A DNA stretch of 11,372 nucleotides from Clostridia bacterium (GCA_030536675.1 JAUNPM010000028.1:1-11372); one strand, 5' to 3'; positions 1 to 7,194 are shown, counted from the first letter of the stretch. The notes: generated by a model from the letters alone, not told the origin. Made by a program: numbers and translations.

Positions 1-1
1 G

Positions 2-373
2 TTTCAGACAGAATTTAATGTGGACGCAGATATAAAAGAAATAATGGATACTTATACGGAAGAGTATGAAAAATTTCATAAGGATGAAAGGGATTTTGTT
101 TCAAGAGAATACAGAGGAATACTTGCAAATGCTGAAAGTATAGATTCTTATATTGATAAATTTGCAGTGGGCTGGAGCGTGCAAAGGCTTGCAAAGACTG
201 ATCTTGCCATATTGAGAATAGGTGTTTATGAAATAATATTTGACAATGAGATACCTGATGCTGTTGCCGTAAATGAGGCTGTGGAGCTTGCAAAGGAATT
301 CAGCGGTGACAAGGCTCCGGCTTTTGTAAATGCAATTCTATCAAAAGTAGTAAAAAGCAAGGATACGGAGTAA
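2..373 (+). CDS. nusB: Transcription antitermination factor NusB, 3' part
   Basis: NusB is a small all-helical RNA-binding protein that joins NusE (S10) at boxA of rRNA leader transcripts and helps RNA polymerase resist termination. The reading frame is open from base 2, before the first usable start (GTG at 20), and begins FQTEFN, which fits the usual interior of NusB, so the true start lies upstream of the window. Family signs are WSVQRLAKTDLAILRIGVYE in the middle, IPDAVAVNEAVELAKEF, and FVNAILSKVVK at the C-terminus. The stop is TAA 371-373. The gene precedes xseA with an 81-nt gap (374-454). No clear terminator is visible in that gap, only a weak A/T hairpin (GCTG 411-414 with CAGC 420-423, outer arms AAAAGT 399-404 and ACTTTT 429-434). 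It is probably cotranscribed with xseA. Confidence 0.93.
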   Translation, partial: FQTEFNVDADIKEIMDTYTEEYEKFHKDERDFVSREYRGILANAESIDSYIDKFAVGWSVQRLAKTDLAILRIGVYEIIFDNEIPDAVAVNEAVELAKEFSGDKAPAFVNAILSKVVKSKDTE

Positions 374-454
374 AATATAAAAAAGCCTGTTATAAATTAA
401 AAGTAATTATGCTGAAATACAGCGAAAGACTTTTATGCAAAGGATGTATCGTAT

Positions 455-1651
455 ATGAAGGTTTATACCATAACTCAAATAAACAGTTATATAAAAAAAA
501 TACTGGAAAATGATATTTTGCTTAGAGATATTTATGTTGAGGGTGAAATTTCAAACTTTAAGGCTCACGGAAGCGGGCACTTGTATTTTACTCTTAAAGA
601 CGGTGGCGGTGCCGTAAACAGTGTTATGTTCAGAGGAAATGCGGAAAAACTTAAATTTATGCCTGAAAGCGGTATGAAGGTTTTGGCAAGAGGGTATATT
701 TCTCTTTATGAAAAAACAGGACAGTATCAGTTTTACGCAACTGCAATGGAGCCTGCGGGAATAGGCGCTCTTTATATGAAGTATGAGCAGCTGAAAAGAA
801 GGCTTGAAAAATCGGGAGTTTTTGACGCAAAATATAAAAAGAACATTCCTACATTGCCTAAAACGGTAGCCGTTATAACGTCACCTACAGGTGCTGCCGT
901 AAGGGATATTATAAATGTGGCAGGCAGAAGAAATGCTAATGTGGAGCTTGTTATTGTACCTGTGCTCGTGCAGGGGGAAAATGCCGCTCCAGATATTGTA
1001 AGAGCTATTGAAAGAGTAAACAGGTGGGGCAAGGCAGACGTCATTATTTTGGGAAGAGGCGGAGGTTCAATTGAAGATTTGTGGGCTTTTAATGAGGAAA
1101 GCGTTGCAAGAGCAATATTTGAATCTGATATACCGATTATTTCTGCCGTTGGACACGAAACGGATTTTACAATAGCCGATTTTATAGCGGATATGAGAGC
1201 CCCCACACCTTCGGCAGCTGCGGAAATAGCTGTTCCCGCAGGAAATGAAATAGGGAACAAGGTGGAAAATTTATATTACAAGCTTTCAAAATGTATGCTC
1301 AATGTCTTAAATGAAAGAATATCAAAATATAAATATGCCGTAAACAGCTATAGTTTTAAAAATTTTGAAAATACGGTCTATGACAATGAAGTGTATATGG
1401 CGGAAGTGCTGAACAGAATATATTCAAGCATTTCAAGGGATCTGTCTCACAGCAGGCTTATTCTTAAAAATTGTCTTGACAATATTGAAAACAAATCACC
1501 CGTAAACATATTGAAAAAGGGATATGCTCTTGCATATAAGAAAAACGGTGATTTAATAAAAAATAATGAAGATGTTAAAACAGATGATGAAATATATCTT
1601 AAGCTTAATAAAGGATATATTGAAGCAAGGGTCATAAAGGCGGGTGAATGA
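455..1651 (+). CDS. xseA: Exodeoxyribonuclease VII large subunit
   Basis: Large, catalytic subunit of exonuclease VII, which degrades single-stranded DNA from both ends into short oligonucleotides and acts in repair and recombination with several copies of XseB. At 398 residues it is slightly short for the family. Residues 1-100 form the OB-fold nucleic-acid-binding domain (VEGEISNFK 28-36, GHLYFTLKD 41-49). The catalytic domain starts near 135 with VAVITSPTGAAVRDI (138-152), then GRGGGSIEDLWAFNEE (200-215) and SAVGHETDFTIADFIADMRA (230-249), all strongly conserved in XseA. The C-terminal part from about 262 is helical and probably coiled-coil. The ATG at 455 has an AGGA (441-444) about 10 nt upstream. 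The TGA at 1649-1651 is followed almost directly by the xseB start. Cytoplasmic. Confidence 0.97.
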   Translation: MKVYTITQINSYIKKILENDILLRDIYVEGEISNFKAHGSGHLYFTLKDGGGAVNSVMFRGNAEKLKFMPESGMKVLARGYISLYEKTGQYQFYATAMEPAGIGALYMKYEQLKRRLEKSGVFDAKYKKNIPTLPKTVAVITSPTGAAVRDIINVAGRRNANVELVIVPVLVQGENAAPDIVRAIERVNRWGKADVIILGRGGGSIEDLWAFNEESVARAIFESDIPIISAVGHETDFTIADFIADMRAPTPSAAAEIAVPAGNEIGNKVENLYYKLSKCMLNVLNERISKYKYAVNSYSFKNFENTVYDNEVYMAEVLNRIYSSISRDLSHSRLILKNCLDNIENKSPVNILKKGYALAYKKNGDLIKNNEDVKTDDEIYLKLNKGYIEARVIKAGE

Positions 1652-1652
1652 T

Positions 1653-1886
1653 TTGGCTAGGAAAAAAAGTTTTGAGGAGGCTCTTTCAAGGCTTGAGGAA
1701 ATAGCAGAGGAAATGGAAAAGGGCGAAACGGGACTTGAAAATTCGGTAAAATTATATAAAGAGGGCGTGGAGCTTTCTGTATATTGCTCTGATATTTTAA
1801 ATAAGGCGGAACAGCAGGTTTCGGAGTTAAAGGAAAGCGCCGACGGTGTATTCAGTAAAAGAAATTTTAATATGGGGGAAGAGTGA
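1653..1886 (+). CDS. xseB: Exodeoxyribonuclease VII small subunit, TTG start
   Basis: Small helical subunit of exonuclease VII that decorates the XseA scaffold. From TTG 1653 the product is 77 residues and begins MARKKSFEEALSRLEEIAEE, the usual XseB N-terminus; LENSVKLYKEGVEL follows at 28-41. The frame can also begin at GTG 1644, giving three extra residues. TTG 1653 is preferred because the purine-rich AAAGGCGGG (1636-1644) then lies about 8 nt upstream, whereas it would abut or overlap the GTG. With the TTG start, xseA and xseB are separated by one base, and the ribosome binding site lies inside the end of xseA, suggesting translational coupling. The stop TGA 1884-1886 overlaps the ispA ATG in a TGATG arrangement. 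Confidence 0.92.
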   Translation: MARKKSFEEALSRLEEIAEEMEKGETGLENSVKLYKEGVELSVYCSDILNKAEQQVSELKESADGVFSKRNFNMGEE

Positions 1887-2761
1887 TGGAATATAAAAAC
1901 AAACTTAATGAAAGAATAGACTTAATTAACAGCTCCCTTGGTGAATATTTGAAGCCTAAGTATCCCGAAAGGATATATGAGGCTATGAATTACAGTGTTT
2001 TTGCGGGAGGCAAAAGGCTTCGTCCCGTGCTTCTTCTTTCTGCCTGTGAGGCTGTGGGCGGGGATATTAAAAGGGCAATGGCTTTTGCCTGCGGACTTGA
2101 AATGATCCATACTTATTCTTTGATACATGATGATCTGCCTGCAATGGACAATGATGATTTCAGAAGGGGTAAGCCTACCTGTCACAAGGCTTTTGATGAG
2201 GCAACAGCAGTACTTGCAGGTGACGGACTGCTTACAATGGCTTTTGAAGTAATGCTTGATGCAGTGTGCAAAGGCGGAAAACAAGAGTCTGAGGCAGCAA
2301 GGCTGATTGCAAATTACAGCGGAAGTCAGGGTATGCTTGTTGGGCAGGTTGTGGACGTTGAATCCGAAGGTAAAAAAATAGACGATAAAACACTTATGTT
2401 TATACACGACAACAAAACGGGCGGACTTATAAAAGCCGCTCTTATGGCAGGTGCTTTAATAGGCGGTGCCGATACGGAAATAGTGAAAAAGTTTGAAAAG
2501 ATAGGTTATAATATAGGTATGGCATTCCAGATAAAGGACGATATTTTAGACGTGACAAGTACTACGGACATACTGGGAAAGCCTGTATTAAGCGATGTTA
2601 AAAATGATAAACAGACTTATGTTACGTTGTACGGAATAGAAAATGCTCAAAAGGACTATGAGACCCTTTCCTGCGGAGCTGTTAAAATGATAGGAGAATT
2701 GGGAGAGTGTGCAGACTTCCTCAAATGGTATGCCGAGGAGCTTATTAACAGGGAAAAATAA
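1886..2761 (+). CDS. ispA: (2E,6E)-farnesyl diphosphate synthase
   Basis: Trans-isoprenyl diphosphate synthase that condenses IPP with DMAPP and GPP, giving C15 farnesyl diphosphate for undecaprenyl and quinone-type lipids. The 291-residue product shows GGKRLRPVLLLSACEA (41-56), the first aspartate-rich motif DDLPAMD (82-88) followed by NDDFRRGKPTCHKAF, GQVVDVE (153-159) and the second aspartate-rich motif DDILD (218-222) followed by GKPVLSDVKNDKQTYV. A tyrosine five residues before the first motif, together with the two-residue insertion in that motif, is the pattern described for bacterial farnesyl diphosphate synthases, so a C15 product is likely though not proven. The start is ATG 1886, with GGGGGAA (1874-1880) five nt upstream; an in-frame GTG three bases earlier is a poorer choice. 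It overlaps the xseB stop by one base. A tandem TAATAA ends the gene. Confidence 0.95.
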   Translation: MEYKNKLNERIDLINSSLGEYLKPKYPERIYEAMNYSVFAGGKRLRPVLLLSACEAVGGDIKRAMAFACGLEMIHTYSLIHDDLPAMDNDDFRRGKPTCHKAFDEATAVLAGDGLLTMAFEVMLDAVCKGGKQESEAARLIANYSGSQGMLVGQVVDVESEGKKIDDKTLMFIHDNKTGGLIKAALMAGALIGGADTEIVKKFEKIGYNIGMAFQIKDDILDVTSTTDILGKPVLSDVKNDKQTYVTLYGIENAQKDYETLSCGAVKMIGELGECADFLKWYAEELINREK

Positions 2762-2838
2762 TAAAGCGGCATTATGTTTTTTGTCCGACAGGTTAATTAA
2801 TAATATGATTTTTGTTGAAAAGGTATAAATAGGCTTCT

Positions 2839-3101
2839 GCGTGTCGATAAAGTCGACACGCTTGCAAGAAATGCTTACATTTCTTGCAGTTAGCTAAGGA
2901 AGGAACTACCAAGTTTTCCGCAAACAAGCTGTAAAAACAGCTTGTTTACAGAAAAGTTCCTGTCCTTTGGTTGCATAAGCGAGCAGTATTGCAAAGCAAT
3001 ACGACCAGCTTCGGCGAAAATGCGATTTCTACAAGCAACTTTGCTACGCAAAGCAAGTCCCATATACTTCGGGATTGCAAACCTGCGGATTAAAGTCTGC
3101 G
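2839..3101. other. Cluster of hairpins between ispA and the DUF212 gene
   Basis: This non-coding stretch is visibly richer in G+C than the A/T-rich DNA on either side and folds almost throughout. H1: GCGTGTCGA 2839-2847 with TCGACACGC 2853-2861, loop TAAAG. H2: TGCAAGAAAT 2863-2872 with ATTTCTTGCA 2879-2888. H3: AAACAAGCTGT 2922-2932 with ACAGCTTGTTT 2937-2947, AAAA loop, extended by AGGAACT 2901-2907 with AGTTCCT 2955-2961 and AAGGA 2896-2900 with TCCTT 2963-2967. H4: GTATTGC 2986-2992 with GCAATAC 2996-3002, extended by AAGC 2977-2980 with GCTT 3008-3011 and by 2971-2976 with 3020-3025. H5: CTTTGC 3039-3044 with GCAAAG 3048-3053. H6: AGTCCC 3056-3061 with GGGATT 3071-3076. H7: GCGGA 3085-3089 with TCTGC 3096-3100, loop TTAAAG. 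None has a T-run after it, so these are not simple terminators. It could be a structured RNA in the ispA 3' UTR or DUF212 leader, or a palindromic (MITE-like) repeat. I do not recognise a named family. Confidence 0.6.
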
Positions 3102-3146
3102 ACGCGTATGTTACAATTATTCAAATTTTTTATAAAAATAGGTTTA

Positions 3147-3175
3147 TTGACAGTCTGAAATAGGCTTATATTTAT
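3147..3175 (+). promoter_or_regulatory. Possible promoter for the DUF212-dxs-recN run
   Basis: A perfect -35 box TTGACA (3147-3152) is followed by A/T-rich DNA. The best-spaced -10 candidates (TATTTA 3169-3174 or ATTTAT 3170-3175, spacers of 16-17 nt) are weak. Better TATATT hexamers occur only at poor spacing (3167-3172 and 3173-3178). It lies just after the hairpin cluster and 30-60 bp before the DUF212 start, so it could give the second half of the gene run its own transcript. Confidence 0.45.
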
Positions 3176-3207
3176 ATTTAACTGTTATATTTAAAGGATA
3201 GGTTGAT

Positions 3208-3648
3208 ATGAGTTATATAAATGAGTTTTTGAACAACAAATTAATATTTGCCTCGGTCATTTCGTGGGCAGCGGCACAAATTATAAAAATGATAATAGAC
3301 CTTTGGGTTTCCGGCAAAATCGACTGGGAGCTTATGTTTTCATCGGGAGGTATGCCAAGCTCACACAGCTCCTTTGTATGTGCTTTGGCTGCATCTGCGG
3401 GGCTGACGGAGGGCTTTGATTCAGTGGCTTTTGCAATATCTTTTGTGCTTGCCATTGTTGTTATGTATGACGCAGCAGGAGTTAGGAGAGCGGCAGGCTC
3501 TCACGCCGTTATTATAAACAAACTTTTAGAAAATCTTAATATAAAAATTGACGAAAATCTTAAAGAACTTTTAGGGCATACTCCCATACAGGTAGGCGCA
3601 GGAGCCATACTGGGCATAGTTATAGCCGTAATATGCAATATGCTTTAA
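3208..3648 (+). CDS. Divergent PAP2 family membrane protein (DUF212, YuiD-like)
   Basis: Small integral membrane protein of 146 residues. It carries the DUF212 signatures GGMPSSHSS (47-55), MYDAAGVRRAAGSHA (86-100) and LGHTPIQVGAGA (122-133). The PSSHS segment resembles the middle motif of PAP2-type phosphatases, which is why the family is called divergent PAP2; enzyme activity has not been shown from this sequence. Hydrophobic stretches near 12-30, 55-68, 73-88 and 127-145 suggest three or four membrane spans. ATG 3208 has AAAGGA (3193-3198) about 9 nt upstream. The gene sits between ispA and dxs, both isoprenoid genes, so a role with a prenyl diphosphate or phosphate substrate is a reasonable guess but only inference. 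The stop TAA 3646-3648 is 17 nt before the dxs start. Confidence 0.9.
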   Translation: MSYINEFLNNKLIFASVISWAAAQIIKMIIDLWVSGKIDWELMFSSGGMPSSHSSFVCALAASAGLTEGFDSVAFAISFVLAIVVMYDAAGVRRAAGSHAVIINKLLENLNIKIDENLKELLGHTPIQVGAGAILGIVIAVICNML

Positions 3649-3665
3649 GAAAAAGAGGGATTAGT

Positions 3666-5546
3666 GTGTACTTGGAAAAAATAAATTCTCCTGAAGATAT
3701 TAAAAAACTTACAATTGATAAGCTGGATATTCTTGCAGAGGAAATAAGGAGGTTTCTTGTGGAATCTGTTTCTCACACAGGGGGACATCTGGCTTCAAAT
3801 CTGGGTATAGTTGACCTTACAATTGCTATGCATTACTGTTTTTCCTGTCCAAGGGACAAGTTTGTGTGGGACGTGGGACATCAGTCATATACCCATAAAA
3901 TACTTACGGGACGTAAGGACGAATTTCAAACTTTAAGGAAGCTTGACGGCTTAAGCGGTTTTCCAAAAACAAATGAGAGCAGATATGATTCTTTTAATAC
4001 GGGACACAGCTCAACTTCCATAGCGGCAGGCATAGGACTTGCAAAAGCAAGAGATCTTATGGGTCATACTTACAATGTGGTTTCCGTAATAGGTGACGGA
4101 GCAATGACGGGGGGACTTGCATATGAAGCCCTTAACAATGTTGGCAGAGATCACACAAAACTTATTATAATTTTAAATGACAATCAAATGTCGATTTCCG
4201 AAAATGTGGGAGCTATGAGCAAATATTTAAGTGAGCTTATTCTTACGCAGAAATATATGAATGCAAAAAGCGGTATACAGAAAAGTCTTAAAAATATGCC
4301 TGTTGGCGGAGAACAGATATATAATCTGCTTTACAGAAGTAAGGGGACTCTTAAAAATGCAATTATGCCCGAAAACAGTATGTTTGAGCATTTGGGAATA
4401 AAATATGTGGGACCTATTGACGGACACAATATTAAAAAAATGGTCAATGTATTGAATAAGGCTAAGAAGCTCAATATCCCTGTTTTAATACACGTAATGA
4501 CAAAAAAGGGAAAGGGATATGAGCCTGCGGAAAAGCTCCCAAGTGTTTATCACGGAGTCGGAAGCTTTGACGCCAAAATAGGAGTTGTTGCGGATTACGG
4601 TAAAAAAGAAACTTATTCCGATGTTTTCAGCAGAAAAATGCTTGAATTGGCGGCGGGAAATAAAAAAATATGCGCAATAACTGCTGCAATGCCGTCGGGC
4701 ACGGGACTTGCAAAATTTGCAAATATGTATCCAAAGAGGTTTTTTGACGTGGGTATAGCTGAAGAATATGCCGTAACATTCGGAGCGGGACTTGCAAAAG
4801 GAGGATTTATACCTGTTTTTGCAGTGTATTCCACGTTTTTGCAGAGAAGCTATGACCAGATACTACACGATGTCTGTATACAGAATCTGCACGTTGTTTT
4901 TGCAATAGACAGAGCAGGTATTGTAGGCAATGACGGGGAAACTCATCAGGGAATATATGACATATCCTATTTATCTCATATTCCGAATTTGACCGTTATG
5001 GCGCCTAAAAATAAAATTGAGTTTGAAAGAATGCTTGAGTATGCAATTGAGCTTAAAGGACCTGTTGCCTTAAGATACCCAAGAGGCGAAGCCTCCGAAA
5101 TAATGGTTGCAAAGTGCAAAGAAATAGAATACGGGAAAGCCGAATATATTTATACGGGAGAAAAAATTGCTCTTATAAGTTACGGAGCTATGATGGACGA
5201 GGCTGCCGATGTTTATTCGGAGCTTATTGAAAGAGGATACAATCCTACTCTTATAAATGCAAGATTTGTTTCGCCTATGGACAGTGATATGGTAAAGGAT
5301 ATGGCTGATAATTACAAATATATTTTTACTCTTGAGGATAATATTCATTCGGGAGGTTTCGGAGCCTGCTTTTCTCAAAAAATATGTGAATACGGCATAA
5401 ATAACAATGTTATACACAATTTTGCTTTCCCTGATATGTATATTGAACACGGAAGCAGAGAATTGCTTTTTGACAGATATGGTATGTCAGCCGAAAAAAT
5501 AACAAAAAAAATAGTTGAAATAATCGGAGAAAATAAAAATGGCTGA
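3666..5546 (+). CDS. dxs: 1-deoxy-D-xylulose-5-phosphate synthase, GTG start
   Basis: Thiamine diphosphate enzyme that joins pyruvate and glyceraldehyde 3-phosphate to make DXP, the entry step of the MEP isoprenoid pathway and a precursor for thiamine and pyridoxal. From GTG 3666 the product is 626 residues and begins MYLEKINSPEDIKKL, the usual clostridial N-terminus. AGAGGGA (3654-3660) lies five nt before it. The upstream in-frame ATG 3633 is inside the DUF212 gene and adds 11 atypical residues. Motifs: SHTGGHLASNLG (36-47), WDVGHQSYTHKILTGR (68-83), the cofactor site GDG...NDN (143-173), DGHN, and DVGIAEEYAVTFGAG with the catalytic Glu at about 366. GNDGETHQGIYDISYL and LRYPRGEA follow in the transketolase-like domains. 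The gene overlaps tlyA by 8 bp. Confidence 0.96.
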   Translation: MYLEKINSPEDIKKLTIDKLDILAEEIRRFLVESVSHTGGHLASNLGIVDLTIAMHYCFSCPRDKFVWDVGHQSYTHKILTGRKDEFQTLRKLDGLSGFPKTNESRYDSFNTGHSSTSIAAGIGLAKARDLMGHTYNVVSVIGDGAMTGGLAYEALNNVGRDHTKLIIILNDNQMSISENVGAMSKYLSELILTQKYMNAKSGIQKSLKNMPVGGEQIYNLLYRSKGTLKNAIMPENSMFEHLGIKYVGPIDGHNIKKMVNVLNKAKKLNIPVLIHVMTKKGKGYEPAEKLPSVYHGVGSFDAKIGVVADYGKKETYSDVFSRKMLELAAGNKKICAITAAMPSGTGLAKFANMYPKRFFDVGIAEEYAVTFGAGLAKGGFIPVFAVYSTFLQRSYDQILHDVCIQNLHVVFAIDRAGIVGNDGETHQGIYDISYLSHIPNLTVMAPKNKIEFERMLEYAIELKGPVALRYPRGEASEIMVAKCKEIEYGKAEYIYTGEKIALISYGAMMDEAADVYSELIERGYNPTLINARFVSPMDSDMVKDMADNYKYIFTLEDNIHSGGFGACFSQKICEYGINNNVIHNFAFPDMYIEHGSRELLFDRYGMSAEKITKKIVEIIGENKNG

Positions 5547-6324
5547 TATAAGACTTGATATTTATGTTAAGGAAAGTATGAATATTTCAAGGCAAAAGGC
5601 ACAGGAGCTTGTAAAAGAGGGCTTTGTAAGAGTAAACAATAAGATATGCAAAAAAGCGGCTTTTATTGTGACCGAAAATGACAATGTGGAAGTGGAAAGC
5701 ACTGAAAAAGTCCTTAAATATGCAGGAAGAGGCGGCTATAAGCTGGAAAAGAGCATTGATGTGTTTGGCTTAAGTATTAAGGGTATATGTATTGATATAG
5801 GTGCGTCTACGGGAGGGTTTACCGACTGTATGATACAAAAAGGCGCCAAGCGTGTCTATGCTGTAGATGTGGGAAGCAATCAGCTTGCCGATAAGCTTAA
5901 AAATAACAATAAAGTTATATCAATGGAAAATACGGACATAAGAAATGCTGAAATTGAAAAAGCGGATTTTATAAGCTGTGATGTTTCATTTATATCACTT
6001 AAAAAGATCATATTTAAAATAAGTGAGCTTTTAAAGGAGGACGGAATATGCGTTTTGCTTATAAAGCCACAATTTGAGGCGGGCAGAGAAAATATAGGTA
6101 AAAACGGCATAGTTAAAAATCCTAAGGTCCATAAGAAAGTAATAAAAGATATAGCGGATTATGCAAGTGAAAACGGTATTTATATTGAAAAAATAACTTT
6201 TTCTCCCATAAGAGGCGGTGACGGAAATATTGAATACCTTGCCTGCGGCGTTAAAAGCCGTAAAAATATTATAAGCAGGGAGAGCATTGAAAGTGTTGTA
6301 AACAGTGCTTTTAATGAGATTTAG
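5539..6324 (+). CDS. tlyA: TlyA family rRNA (cytidine-2'-O)-methyltransferase
   Basis: S-adenosylmethionine-dependent 2'-O-methyltransferase of the TlyA/hemolysin A family. In mycobacteria this family methylates cytidines of 16S and 23S rRNA; in Firmicutes the exact site may differ. The 261 residues start with an S4 RNA-binding domain (about 3-60, RLDIYVKESMNISRQKAQEL). An FtsJ-like Rossmann domain follows: GRGGYKLEK (63-71), the cofactor loop IDIGASTGGFTDCMIQKGAK (85-104), CDVSFISLKK (147-156), LIKPQFEAGRENIGKNG (174-190) and GGDGNIEYLACG (226-237). K68, D148, K176 and E232 look like the K-D-K-E tetrad of 2'-O-methyltransferases. ATG 5539 has GGAGA (5526-5530) eight nt upstream and overlaps the dxs end by 8 bp, indicating coupled translation. 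The old hemolysin name should not be taken as function. Confidence 0.94.
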   Translation: MADIRLDIYVKESMNISRQKAQELVKEGFVRVNNKICKKAAFIVTENDNVEVESTEKVLKYAGRGGYKLEKSIDVFGLSIKGICIDIGASTGGFTDCMIQKGAKRVYAVDVGSNQLADKLKNNNKVISMENTDIRNAEIEKADFISCDVSFISLKKIIFKISELLKEDGICVLLIKPQFEAGRENIGKNGIVKNPKVHKKVIKDIADYASENGIYIEKITFSPIRGGDGNIEYLACGVKSRKNIISRESIESVVNSAFNEI

Positions 6325-6336
6325 ACAGGTGAATAT

Positions 6337-7194
6337 ATGAATAAAATAGGAATAATTACAAACATTGACAAGGATCCCGAGCTCTTAAATACCAAGGATA
6401 TTGTAATGTGGGCACAGGAAAAGGGCTGTGAGGTTTTATTAAACTCGTCTTTGTGTAAAAAAACAGGTGCGGGAGTGCCTATGCAGAGCACTGATGAATT
6501 ATATGAAAAGGCCGATTTTGTTGTTGTCCTGGGAGGCGACGGAACAATATTGAGAGTGGCAAGAAGAAGTGCAAAGTACTCAACTCCCATATTGGGCATA
6601 AATTTCGGAACATTGGGCTATCTTGCAGATGTTGAAAAAAATGATGCTAAAACAGCAATTGAAAAGGTTCTTGAGGGAAATTACAAAATCGAAAAAAGAA
6701 TGATGCTTGATGCATATATTGAAAGAGGATGCATAAGTCACGATATACAGCTTGCCTTAAATGAAGTATGCGTAAATAATGCCAATATATCACGAATGAT
6801 CTCATTAAGTGTTGAAGTTAATGATGAATATATAAATACATTCAGAGCAGACGGAATAATAATTTCCACTCCAACAGGCTCAACGGCATATAATTTATCC
6901 GCAGGGGGACCTATATTAAATACAAATACGGAGCTTATGACAATAACTCATATTTGTCCCCACGCCCTTTATGCAAGACCTATTGTGGTTTCAGGTGATG
7001 ATGTAATAAAAATAAAAATTGCCGGAGATTACAGCAATACTCAGGTAACATTTGACGGGCAAAACGGAGAAAGAGTTAAAAACGGAGATACGGTCATAAT
7101 AAAAAAATCAAAGTATTACACTGAGATCATAAAGACAACGAATTTATCTTTTTTTGATATATTAAGGCGTAAAATGGTAGCTGTAAATATATAA
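6337..7194 (+). CDS. nadK: NAD(+) kinase
   Basis: ATP- or polyphosphate-dependent kinase that phosphorylates NAD to NADP, setting the cytoplasmic NADP pool. The 285-residue product has the family signature GGDGT (66-70) within VVVLGGDGTILRVAR, then ILGINFGTLGYLADV (85-99), the substrate NE pair at 142-143 (LNEVCVNN), and FRADGIIISTPTGSTAYNLS (169-188) followed by AGGPI, the NAD-binding segment. The C-terminal all-beta region contains VTFDGQNGE (237-245). ATG 6337 follows ACAGGTGA (6325-6332), a somewhat close ribosome binding site. It lies 12 nt after tlyA and 13 nt before argR, the order common in clostridia and different from Bacillus, where nadK is elsewhere. Confidence 0.96.
   Translation: MNKIGIITNIDKDPELLNTKDIVMWAQEKGCEVLLNSSLCKKTGAGVPMQSTDELYEKADFVVVLGGDGTILRVARRSAKYSTPILGINFGTLGYLADVEKNDAKTAIEKVLEGNYKIEKRMMLDAYIERGCISHDIQLALNEVCVNNANISRMISLSVEVNDEYINTFRADGIIISTPTGSTAYNLSAGGPILNTNTELMTITHICPHALYARPIVVSGDDVIKIKIAGDYSNTQVTFDGQNGERVKNGDTVIIKKSKYYTEIIKTTNLSFFDILRRKMVAVNI

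Noticed and set aside
20..373. GTG 20 as a genuine nusB start
   Set aside because: The frame is open to the window edge with NusB-like residues (FQTEFN) before it, and there is no ribosome binding site, so the gene is truncated by the window.
399..434. Imperfect hairpin between nusB and xseA as terminator or regulator
   Set aside because: The stems are short (4-6 bp), A/T-rich and separated by large internal loops, so the structure is probably chance.
772..1260. Long antisense frame opposite xseA (162 codons)
   Set aside because: It mirrors the highly conserved catalytic part of xseA and shows no recognisable domain or start signals. It is a shadow of the real gene.
1883..1888. GTG 1883 as the ispA start
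   Set aside because: It lies inside the xseB stop region and only two nt from the GGGGGAA site. ATG 1886 is a better codon with better spacing.
2942..3163. Open frame of 73 codons on the + strand in the ispA-DUF212 gap
   Set aside because: It begins inside the arm of a strong hairpin, has no ribosome binding site, its composition is unlike a protein here, and it simply runs through the palindromic block.
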